From Lentisalinibacter orientalis (GTDB lineage Bacteria; Pseudomonadota; Gammaproteobacteria; Steroidobacterales; Woeseiaceae), in assembly GCF_040706535.1 (NCBI RefSeq), contig NZ_JAPDRJ010000001.1, positions 2,046,001 through 2,110,000 on the forward strand: a DNA stretch of 64,000 bases, read 5' to 3'. Both the position numbers and the translations under genes were made by a program. Positions 8,054-15,096 of the stretch are shown here, in pieces (position 1 is the first letter of the stretch; every line of letters starts with the position of its first letter). Below the pieces are notes generated by a model. That model saw only the letters and a list, made by a program, of their open reading frames with translations. It was not told the DNA's origin and ran no database searches.

Positions 8054-8488
8054 ATGCCATCAGAGGATGAGAAATACCACTTTGACCGCCTTCGCAGCGA
8101 GATAAGCTACGAAGCGAATCTTATCGTCCAGCGTACTAGCTGGTTTGTGACTGCACAGGCTTTTTTCTTTGGCTCCTTGGCTGTAGGACTGGATCGCAGT
8201 CCGGACCGCCAATTGTCTCTCGAGCAGAGCGTATACTATCCGCTCATTCCGATTCTTGCTCTGGCGATTTCGGTCTTGATTTTAGTGTCAGTCTGGGCCG
8301 CGATTGTTAGTGCGAACGACACGCGGCACGCGTTAAACATGTTCCTTGACGATCATCCAGAGTTTAGGGATTTTACTCGTCGCCGCTCACGCTGGGTCGT
8401 TTCGATAGGTTTGGCCTCAACAGTCCTCATTCCAATTATGTTCGTAGGAGCTTGGCTATACCTGCTATGGCCATGGGTGGTTAGCTAA
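8054..8488 (+). CDS. Small membrane protein in the defence-like cargo block
   Basis: The protein has 144 residues. An ATG at 8054 is preceded by AGGGAG at about seven bases; a TTG at 7997 would add 19 residues and is less likely. The first 28 residues are charged and helical (YHFDRLRSEISYEANLIVQR). Hydrophobic segments follow at about 29-46, 61-88 and 113-143, so two to four membrane helices are expected. The layout recalls small membrane proteins of the SLATT type that serve as effectors in conflict systems, but I could not assign the family. It lies 273 bases after the SIR2 gene, with nothing recognisable between, and 43 bases before the kinase gene. Confidence 0.65.
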   Translation: MPSEDEKYHFDRLRSEISYEANLIVQRTSWFVTAQAFFFGSLAVGLDRSPDRQLSLEQSVYYPLIPILALAISVLILVSVWAAIVSANDTRHALNMFLDDHPEFRDFTRRRSRWVVSIGLASTVLIPIMFVGAWLYLLWPWVVS

Positions 8489-8531
8489 TTTATTGCGCTG
8501 GTCTCAACGTATTTCTCGTAGCGAAGTTTCA

Positions 8532-9551
8532 ATGTCAGAAAGTAAAGAAGAACGGGTCTTATCTCAGATCGTGGCGGAAGCCGGACTCGGACGCATAGAA
8601 GAGATCTCGCCATTGCGAGCCCACGGGTCAGCTAGAAGGATATACAGGATTTTTTTGGCTGATGGGTTCACTGTCGTGGGTATATGGAATGATGCCCACG
8701 AAGAAAACGCGGCATTTATAGATTTCGCTCGAGCGTTTCTCGGCATCGGTCTACGAGTGCCTAGGATTTATTCACCCACTTATCCGGCAGCCTATATTGA
8801 GACTGATCTCGGCGACGTAACACTTATGGACAGTCTTGTCAGCGCGCGGGCCGCGGGCGAAATAAGTCAGACTGTGAGGGGCCATTACGAAAGAGCTCTA
8901 GAGGACCTAGTTGTATTTCAAGTGCAAGGGTTGGGTGTGATTGATCCAGAGCTTTGCTACCAAGGGGCCCGTTTTGATGGTGACGCGATCGAGCTCGATG
9001 TTCGTTACTTCCAAGAGCAATACCTTGCACGCAGCGTTGGAGCGGAGAGCAAACATGAACTAGATGCAGATATTTGCGAGCTTCGTCAGTATGGGGAGAA
9101 ATATCTGCGCGGTTTTTTCATGTACCGTGACTTCCAATCTAGGAATATCATGATTAGGGACAACGAGCCTTGGTATATCGATTTTCAGTCTGGTCGTGAA
9201 GGTCCCCTGCAATACGACGTCGCTTCGCTGCTTTTTCAGTCCCAAGCCGATCTCCCTTATCGATTAAGGGAGGAGCTACTGGACCACTACATCGAGACTT
9301 TGGCGGAATTTATTGACTTCGACGAAAGGGACTTCAGGAATGACTTTTACGTGTATGTCTTAATCCGAGCCCTCCAGAATCTGGGCGCATACGGAAAGCT
9401 GGGTCTGGGTCAAGGAAAGAAGTACTTTCGCGAGTCAATCCCCTTCGCACTAGCGAACTGCCGATATTTGCTCAATAAATGGCCTGAGACTCTCGATTGC
9501 CCGACGTTACGGAATAGGATCGAGAAGATAGTAGAGAATGACAAGAGTTAG
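8532..9551 (+). CDS. AmgK-like sugar kinase (APH fold)
   Basis: The protein has 339 residues from the ATG at 8532; a TTG at 8493 is an alternative start. It has the aminoglycoside-phosphotransferase fold. The catalytic loop is YRDFQSRN (198-205, Asp200, Asn205), followed by YIDFQ (Asp217) and GPLQYDVASLL. The IDFQ...GP..YD.ASL signature is that of AmgK-type amino-sugar kinases, which phosphorylate N-acetylmuramate or N-acetylglucosamine, rather than drug-resistance enzymes. The usual loop histidine is replaced by Tyr198. The stop overlaps the next gene, a RapZ C-terminal domain, by 14 bases, which supports a role linked to amino sugars. The substrate is inferred, and drug resistance is unlikely. 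Confidence 0.75.
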   Translation: MSESKEERVLSQIVAEAGLGRIEEISPLRAHGSARRIYRIFLADGFTVVGIWNDAHEENAAFIDFARAFLGIGLRVPRIYSPTYPAAYIETDLGDVTLMDSLVSARAAGEISQTVRGHYERALEDLVVFQVQGLGVIDPELCYQGARFDGDAIELDVRYFQEQYLARSVGAESKHELDADICELRQYGEKYLRGFFMYRDFQSRNIMIRDNEPWYIDFQSGREGPLQYDVASLLFQSQADLPYRLREELLDHYIETLAEFIDFDERDFRNDFYVYVLIRALQNLGAYGKLGLGQGKKYFRESIPFALANCRYLLNKWPETLDCPTLRNRIEKIVENDKS

Positions 9552-9969
9552 CGTCTATAGCTATTCAATCAAATACCGCAGGAAGTTTCCGTTCGGGCCG
9601 CCTTTCTTCAATTTCGTCTTTGACTGTCGAGGCGTGCCAAACCCTGGCCGTATCGCTGAGCTAAAAGACAAAACGGGGCTAGATATGGAGGTTACCGACT
9701 TTCTTGATCGGGACTTACGCGCCCAACGTTTTCTCGGCGACGTTTCCGAGTTACTGCACAGCACTCTGCGAACTTTCATCGAGAAAGAGTATAAGACTTG
9801 TCGAGTAGGCTTCTGCTGTACCGGCGGGAGACACCGATCGGTGTACTTTGCGGAGCGGATTGCGTCTTCTGTGCGGGAGCTACTTCGGCCGGACGCGCTC
9901 TGCTTGTACCACCTAGATATCGACAGCAACTACACGTGTGCTGATAAACCTGTTGATAGAATGGGGTGA
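9538..9969 (+). CDS. Stand-alone RapZ C-terminal domain protein
   Basis: The protein has 143 residues and matches only the C-terminal half of RapZ: NFVFDCRGVPNPGRI (25-39) corresponds to the RapZ FD.R..PNP segment, and CCTGGRHRSVYFAERI (93-108) is the hallmark phosphate-binding loop. The N-terminal P-loop ATPase half of full RapZ is missing. In Escherichia coli this C-terminal domain binds glucosamine-6-phosphate and the small RNA GlmZ. Here it overlaps the AmgK-like kinase gene by 14 bases, so the two probably act together, perhaps as kinase plus sensor of a phosphorylated amino sugar. Function in this island is inferred; no GlmY/GlmZ-like RNA was seen in the window. Confidence 0.75.
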   Translation: MTRVSVYSYSIKYRRKFPFGPPFFNFVFDCRGVPNPGRIAELKDKTGLDMEVTDFLDRDLRAQRFLGDVSELLHSTLRTFIEKEYKTCRVGFCCTGGRHRSVYFAERIASSVRELLRPDALCLYHLDIDSNYTCADKPVDRMG

Positions 9970-10286
9970 TCCAGCGTCCTCGACAAGTGGACGCGGTCTT
10001 GGCCGTGTAGTGGCTAATCGATGGCAAATTGCACGAGGACTGGCGAGCCGTGAGGTAATTGGCCAATCTGCAATATGGCGAAGCGACCACCATGGATGCG
10101 AGGAGATTCGGCAATCATGTCAGACTCTACCGAATCCGAGGCAACAATCCGTCGGTGGTGATACTCTCCAGATGCGTGCTATCCGTGATCTCTACTATCA
10201 GAGCTAGGTGGCATCGTCGATCGCATTTATGCGTTATTCAGTGACTTTACTTTTGAGTGGATGTAGTTAGTCGATTGGCTTCACGG
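9970..10286. other. Gap after the RapZ-domain gene
   Basis: No gene with a convincing start, motif or ribosome-binding site is visible on either strand. Short frames at 9938-10207 and 10059-10244 overlap each other and look random. No T-tailed terminator was found directly after 9969. Confidence 0.4.
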
Positions 10287-10786
10287 TCAATATCGTCGAG
10301 TTACCTTTTCCAGAAGCTCAGAGCCTCCACGAGAACGTCTCTCTGATCCCTTCCCTGGAGACGGATCCGAATTGAACGAGTCCGTGTAGCGAGTTAGGGG
10401 GCCCATGTAGACGTCCTGAGCTGCCTCTTGCTGAAATTTCTTGAGCGGCGCGTCGCGGTCTAAAGCGATGAGCTGCCAAAGATGGGAGGTTATGGCTTCG
10501 TGCTCTGTACATCGGCCCATCCATCGTCTATCGCTCGTCGGAGTTCGGCGGATGTGTTCCCATCGACCTTATCCAAGACATGGCCTACGGCGCGCAGGAG
10601 AGTCAGGCAGGTGATGTAGCGCCGTCGCCAAGTAGAGCCTTGCACGCCGTAGGTGATTTCTGCAGTGTCATCTTGGCGGTACTCAAGTGCTGTTCTTGCT
10701 GTATCAGTTATGAATCTGATCCCACATCTAACGTTCTCTGCGTGGACGTTAGATAGAGCGAAAGGATGGGTAGGTCCATGGGTACG
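10287..10786 (-). pseudogene. Frameshifted gene remnant at the island edge
   Basis: Reading the minus strand, one frame is open from 10786 down to a TAA at 10492-10490 and gives a protein-like sequence (for example TARTALEYRQDDTAEITYGV, then WRRRYITCLTLLRAVGHVLD). It has no plausible start codon. The text then continues in another frame to 10287 (LWQLIALDRDAPLKKFQQEA). The two parts make sense as one helical protein broken by a frameshift near 10490-10505 and missing its start. The family is not recognised. Decay of a gene next to an attachment site is common in islands. Confidence 0.45.
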
Positions 10787-10844
10787 TCAGAAAGTACCCA
10801 GATAATTGTATTATATACAGTAATTTACGTGTCTAGTTAGCGGA

Positions 10845-10858
10845 CACCCCCTCCGCCA
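10845..10858 (+). other. Putative attR: 3' end of a tRNA-Ser
   Basis: CACCCCCTCCGCCA matches the 3' end of a class II tRNA-Ser: the last bases of the T stem, a seven-base acceptor strand CCCCTCC, the discriminator G and the encoded CCA. No tRNA body precedes it. Immediately after it come a terminator and the change to G+C-rich DNA. This is the usual footprint of site-specific integration into the 3' end of a tRNA gene. The intact tRNA-Ser would be left of the window. Confidence 0.7.
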
Positions 10859-10866
10859 AAAAATCG

Positions 10867-10893
10867 AAAAAGGGGCCCTCGTGCCCCTTTTTT
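10867..10893 (+). terminator. Intrinsic terminator, probably that of the displaced tRNA-Ser
   Basis: GGGGC (10872-10876) pairs with GCCCC (10883-10887) around loop CCTCGT, flanked by AAAAA before and TTTTTT after. The structure can work on both strands. Its place eight bases after the tRNA-Ser 3' sequence suggests it was the original tRNA terminator before the island was inserted. Confidence 0.8.
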
Positions 10894-11143
10894 GATTCTT
10901 GAGGTGCGGGGTGCCGTGGACGAACCCACCCGGGTCCGATCCGAGCGCGGCTTCGCCGCGCGGCAGACGGCAGCGTTTGGCGCCGCCGCCCGCAGGGTGA
11001 GCGCCGAAGGCGCGAATCAACCCCACGCCTCACTGCGTCATTCCCGGACTCTCCGACAGCAGCATCGGACCTAGAATATGCAGAGCATGGTCTTTTCGGG
11101 ACGAACTCGCCGTCTGCGAGCCGGTCCCTGGAGGTGTTTTCCG
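10894..11143. other. Backbone gap between island and lipoprotein gene
   Basis: The G+C-rich sequence holds several short hairpins, for example GCGCGGC-TTC-GCCGCGC near 10948-10965. No gene is supported. A frame on the minus strand across 10811-11026 runs through the terminator and the attachment site and is not believable. A promoter for the lipoprotein gene should lie here but cannot be placed. Confidence 0.5.
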
Positions 11144-13282
11144 ATGCCGGGCAGGCCGTCTCTACTTGCCAGCCGGCACCGCGTCACCGGTATCGCCGTG
11201 TGCTGTCTCGTCGCGCTGACGGGAGTCTCCGGCTGCGGCGGTGGCGGTGGTGGCGACGGTGGTGGCGGGACTGCGCCGCCGGCGATCGTCGTCAACAGCC
11301 TGCTGGACGACGCCTCGCCTGCCAGCGGCACGGTAACCCTGCGGTCCGCGCTGGCTTCCGCGACGTCCGGACAGCCGATCACCTTCGATCCGAGTCTCGA
11401 CGGCGGGACCATCGATCTGATCTTTGTGGACGAAGAGCATACGGTGCTGGTCGGCGAGGTCATGGGCTTCGATACCGCCAACAATATTTCCTACCTGGTC
11501 GGATACTTCGACCGGGACTACGGGCGATCCGCGCTGTTCGCCGACAAGGACGTCGTCATCGATGCATCGGAGCTTCCGCGGGGCATAACGCTGAACTGGG
11601 ACGGTGCAGAACCGGCGCGGGTACTGGCGGTGTCCGGCGATCTGACCCTGAAGAACGTATCCGTCACCGGCGGCAACAGCGTTTTTGATGTTGCCGAGGA
11701 TGTCGGCCAGCACCCGGACGACAACCAGACGTCGACGCTGGCGCGCGGCGCCGGAGTTGCCGTCTGGGGTGTCGCTACCCTGATCGACTGCGTCATCTAC
11801 GACAATCATGCGGTCGGAGACGACGCCGATACGTCGCGTGACGGCGGTGCCTACGGCGGCGGTGTCTATGCGGACACCGTGCGGATGGAGAACTGCATCG
11901 TCAGCGGCAATACGGTCTACGGAGGCGGCGCAGCGGGAGGCGGCGTTTTCTCGGTCGGCGGGCGTGATACCGGGGTCGGCATCTCGTCGATCGCGCAATC
12001 GGCGATCACGGAGAACCGGATTGCCGGTTTGTTCGCCTACGGCGGCGGTGTGTACTCGGATGGAGGCGGCATCGGACTCTCGACCCGGATTCACGTCGAG
12101 AACAGCACGATCGCGAGGAATCTCGTCGAGCCGCCCGCACTGCCCGCGTTCCTTTTCGACCTGCTGGATATCGGCTACTGGCGGGGCGGCGGACTCTACA
12201 TGTCCAACGGTTACATGCAGGTCCGGGGCAGCACGGTCGTGGAGAACCAGGTCTTCGGGAGACCGCGGTCGACCGAGCTCGACAAGCCGAATATGGCGGG
12301 GGGCATCGCCGCGACCATCGGCAACGCGCACGCCGTGGAGGACATGATCATCGGTCACTCCATCGTCGTCGGCAATACGGTGCACGAGATCGAAGGGATC
12401 GAACCGGGAGGCTATACGATCGGGGCGGTCTATCCCCACGACATCTTCACCGGATCCGTCTTCGAGTTCCGCAGCATGGGCTACAACCGGATCGGAACCA
12501 TCGACTTCAGCCAGATTCTGGTGCCGATCGGGGAGCCGGGCTGGGCTTCACTCTCGCGCAGGCACTATCCGAAGACGAATGACGTGGATGGCGTCGCGCC
12601 GGGCGACGTACTCGGCAACGCGACGCGCTCCGCCTACATCAGTTCGTCCGGGGTGCAAGCCGATCCGTACGCGGTGCTCTATTACGATCCCGCGGGCAGC
12701 GCACTGGACCAGCTTCCGACCGGCGATTACCAGGTACGCGAAGTCCTCGGCGAGCTGGACGGAGGGCCGGATGAGGGCATGAACCCGCTGCTCCTGCCGC
12801 TGGTGCTGGATCGCATCGGCGAGAGCTACGGTCAGCCCGCCTTCGCGGCTGACTTCAGAGACTATTTCCAGGGCTACCTGTCGGATCTGGATCCGGACGC
12901 CGCGGGAACCCAGCAGTATCTCAATTGCAACGACGTAACCGTGGACACCATCGAGCAGGCATACTGGTGCGGTCCTGCGCAGACATGGCCGCAGATGGCC
13001 TACAACCATGCCTACATCGAGTTCTGGCATCATCTCGATGCGGCGCTGGCCGGCGAAATCCCCGCGGTCGACGTCGGTCAGATCGCCGGCATGGGTCCGG
13101 CGCTCGTGAACGACGACGTCTGGGTCTCGCTCTTCGGCCTCGGCCTGAGTTACTTCAACGGCATCGCGGTCCATCTCGACGAGCGGGTCGTCGGCGTCGA
13201 AGCACTCGCTTCCGACCAGCTCGGCAATCTCCGGCCGGCGGACCTCGCCGGTGACATCGGCGCGATCGAAATCGATAACTGA
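11144..13282 (+). CDS. Lipoprotein with right-handed beta-helix repeats
   Basis: The protein has 712 residues from the ATG at 11144, chosen because GGAGGT lies eight bases before it. A lipoprotein signal peptide ends in VALTGVSGC, followed by a glycine-rich linker (GGGGGGDGGGG), so the protein is anchored to a membrane by its N-terminal cysteine. The middle repeats short units such as NCIVSGNTVYGGG, NSTIARNL and GSTVVENQV, typical of parallel beta-helix proteins of the choice-of-anchor Q group. The end (GDIGAIE) is the usual terminator motif of that group. Polysaccharide binding or a surface structural role is likely, but no catalytic site is evident. It is transcribed alone, convergent with the next gene. 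Confidence 0.75.
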   Translation: MPGRPSLLASRHRVTGIAVCCLVALTGVSGCGGGGGGDGGGGTAPPAIVVNSLLDDASPASGTVTLRSALASATSGQPITFDPSLDGGTIDLIFVDEEHTVLVGEVMGFDTANNISYLVGYFDRDYGRSALFADKDVVIDASELPRGITLNWDGAEPARVLAVSGDLTLKNVSVTGGNSVFDVAEDVGQHPDDNQTSTLARGAGVAVWGVATLIDCVIYDNHAVGDDADTSRDGGAYGGGVYADTVRMENCIVSGNTVYGGGAAGGGVFSVGGRDTGVGISSIAQSAITENRIAGLFAYGGGVYSDGGGIGLSTRIHVENSTIARNLVEPPALPAFLFDLLDIGYWRGGGLYMSNGYMQVRGSTVVENQVFGRPRSTELDKPNMAGGIAATIGNAHAVEDMIIGHSIVVGNTVHEIEGIEPGGYTIGAVYPHDIFTGSVFEFRSMGYNRIGTIDFSQILVPIGEPGWASLSRRHYPKTNDVDGVAPGDVLGNATRSAYISSSGVQADPYAVLYYDPAGSALDQLPTGDYQVREVLGELDGGPDEGMNPLLLPLVLDRIGESYGQPAFAADFRDYFQGYLSDLDPDAAGTQQYLNCNDVTVDTIEQAYWCGPAQTWPQMAYNHAYIEFWHHLDAALAGEIPAVDVGQIAGMGPALVNDDVWVSLFGLGLSYFNGIAVHLDERVVGVEALASDQLGNLRPADLAGDIGAIEIDN

Positions 13283-13300
13283 CGGCGCGGTTCGGCCCCC

Positions 13301-14173
13301 TCAGGCAGGCGGCGCCATCGCGCGCCCGACCTGCACCTGGCGCACCACAATCAGGCCCAGCGCCGTGATATTCATCAGGAACGCATAGATCACGCTCGGT
13401 ACCGCCAGCCCGGACACGCTCAGCAGGCTGACGGCCACCGTGATGCCCAGCGCGCTGTTCTGGATGCCGCATTCCACCGCCAGCGCGATCCGCCCGGCGG
13501 TGGGCAGGCGGCCGATCACCCCCAGCAGCGCCCCGGTCGCCATGGTCGTAACGTTCAGCACGAGGATCGCCGGACCCACCTTCGAGAAATGTTCCGTGAT
13601 GCTGGGCCATTCCGTGTAGAAGGTCACGAACACGATCATCAGGAACACGGTCGTAGCCACCTTGCCGATGACCTTCGCCACGGCGGGTGCCAGCCAGCCG
13701 GCCTGATTGAACGCCAGGCCCGCCGCGACCGGCAGCAGGGTGATCAGGAACAGGCTGCCGATGGCCTGGCCCAGCGGATAGTCGACCGGCGCCGCCTGGC
13801 CGAGGAAGTGCTGCAGCGACAGACCGACGATAACCGGCACCGTGATGAACGACAGCAGGCTCGTACAGGCGGTGAGCGTGACGGACAGGGCCGTGTCGCC
13901 CCGCGACAGATCCGTGATCATCGCCGCAGTGACGCCGCCCGGACAGGCCGCGAGGATCATCAGTCCGACCGCGGCCTCCGGCGACAGATCGAACAGCAAG
14001 GCGATGCCGAACGCAGTGAGCGGCAACAGCAGCGTCTGCGCCGCCAGCCCCAGGCCCACCGCCAGCGGGAAGGTCAGCACGCGGCGGAAGTCCGCGAGGC
14101 TCAGCTTCAGTCCGAGCGCGAACATGATGAAGGCGAGGCCCGCCGGCAGCAGCGTCGAGAGCACCGGGTTCAC
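13301..14173 (-). CDS. Bile acid:sodium symporter family (BASS) transporter
   Basis: The protein has 290 residues and is mostly hydrophobic, with about nine to ten predicted membrane helices. The family signatures are visible: GLMILAACPGGVTAAMITDLSRGD near residues 95-120, and ALAVECGIQNSALGITVA in the second half. Relatives carry organic anions (pantoate, keto acids, bile acids) with sodium; the substrate here is unknown. I place the start at a GTG at 14173, because it overlaps the menA stop by four bases (GTGA), a coupled arrangement. Longer versions starting upstream would lie inside menA and read as low-quality sequence. It is the last gene of a TonB receptor-menA-BASS unit. Confidence 0.8.
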   Translation of the reverse strand: MNPVLSTLLPAGLAFIMFALGLKLSLADFRRVLTFPLAVGLGLAAQTLLLPLTAFGIALLFDLSPEAAVGLMILAACPGGVTAAMITDLSRGDTALSVTLTACTSLLSFITVPVIVGLSLQHFLGQAAPVDYPLGQAIGSLFLITLLPVAAGLAFNQAGWLAPAVAKVIGKVATTVFLMIVFVTFYTEWPSITEHFSKVGPAILVLNVTTMATGALLGVIGRLPTAGRIALAVECGIQNSALGITVAVSLLSVSGLAVPSVIYAFLMNITALGLIVVRQVQVGRAMAPPA

Positions 14174-15084
14174 GTGAGCTTTTCCACGATCAGCAGCACC
14201 CCCACCAGCACCTGGATCATGGCGGTCCGGCCGAGTTGCGCGTTCATGCCCGGGCCCACCGGCATGCGGGAGAACAGCGCGATCGCCCACAGGCAGACCG
14301 GCAGGGCGAGCCAGACGAAGCCGAGCGGCCGCACGCCCCAGGCGGCCGCGAGCAGCGGGAAGGGCGCCAGCAGCAGGAAGCCGTACAGCCAGCGGGAGCC
14401 GCGTGTGCCGAACCGGCCGGCCAGCGTCCTGCGGCCCGCTTTCAGATCCGCGGCCGTGTCACGGAGGTTGTTCACCAGCAGCACGGCGGCGGCATAGCTG
14501 CCGATGGCGATGCCGGTCAGCAGGACGGCGGTGCCCGGCAGCGCCTTCGCCTGCAGGTAATAGCTGCCTGCCACTGCGATCAGCCCGAAGAAGATGATCA
14601 CGTACACCTCGCTGAAGGGTCCGTGCGACAGCGGCCGCGGACCCGAGGAATACGCATAACCGGCCACCAGCGAGGCGAGGCCGATGGCGAGTATCGGGAT
14701 ACCGCCGACGAATACCAGGTAGATGCCGGCGACGAGCGCCGCGACGAAACAGCCGACGGCAGCGCGCCGCACCTGCCCCGGTTGGGCAAGGCCGGCGCCG
14801 GTGATGCGCAACGGGCCGATGCGGTCGGGGCCGTCCGCGCCGCGCTCGCCGTCCCGCGCGTCGTTGAAGAGGTTCGTGCCTATCTGGATGAGCAGCGCGC
14901 AGGCGAGTGTGGCGGCAAAGGTCAGCCAGTCGGGACTCACGCCCCGCGCCCAGGCGAGCACGGCGCCGACCGTGACCGGCACGGCTGCCATGGTGAGTGT
15001 CCGCGGGCGCATGCCCAGCAGCCAGATGTTCGGCGGCTTCGCGGCGCTTCGCGTTCCCGGACCGTTGTGAGGCGTCGACGTCAT
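14170..15084 (-). CDS. menA: UbiA-family prenyltransferase, probable MenA
   Basis: The protein has 304 residues and about nine membrane helices. It has the UbiA-type first Asp-rich motif NLFNDARDGERGAD and a second motif in NNLRDTAADLKAGRRTLAGRFG, which match 1,4-dihydroxy-2-naphthoate prenyltransferases. MenA attaches the polyprenyl tail in menaquinone synthesis at the inner membrane. No other men gene is in the window, so the pathway cannot be confirmed, and a related aromatic prenyltransferase is possible. It follows the TonB receptor gene by 12 bases and overlaps the BASS transporter gene by four, suggesting a single transcript. Confidence 0.75.
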   Translation of the reverse strand: MTSTPHNGPGTRSAAKPPNIWLLGMRPRTLTMAAVPVTVGAVLAWARGVSPDWLTFAATLACALLIQIGTNLFNDARDGERGADGPDRIGPLRITGAGLAQPGQVRRAAVGCFVAALVAGIYLVFVGGIPILAIGLASLVAGYAYSSGPRPLSHGPFSEVYVIIFFGLIAVAGSYYLQAKALPGTAVLLTGIAIGSYAAAVLLVNNLRDTAADLKAGRRTLAGRFGTRGSRWLYGFLLLAPFPLLAAAWGVRPLGFVWLALPVCLWAIALFSRMPVGPGMNAQLGRTAMIQVLVGVLLIVEKLT

Positions 15085-15096
15085 CGGGATAAGAAA

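Noticed and set aside
8532..9551. Antibiotic-resistance phosphotransferase
   Set aside because: The fold is shared, but the IDFQ...GP..YD signature and the RapZ-domain partner point to an amino-sugar kinase instead.
10911..10940. A tRNA-like arm (GTGG-ACGAAC-CCAC) just after the terminator
   Set aside because: The stem is only four base pairs, and no acceptor, D or anticodon arm can be formed around it on either strand.
10811..11026. Minus-strand frame encoding about 71 residues at the island edge
   Set aside because: It would read through the tRNA-Ser remnant and the intrinsic terminator. Composition and position argue against a gene.
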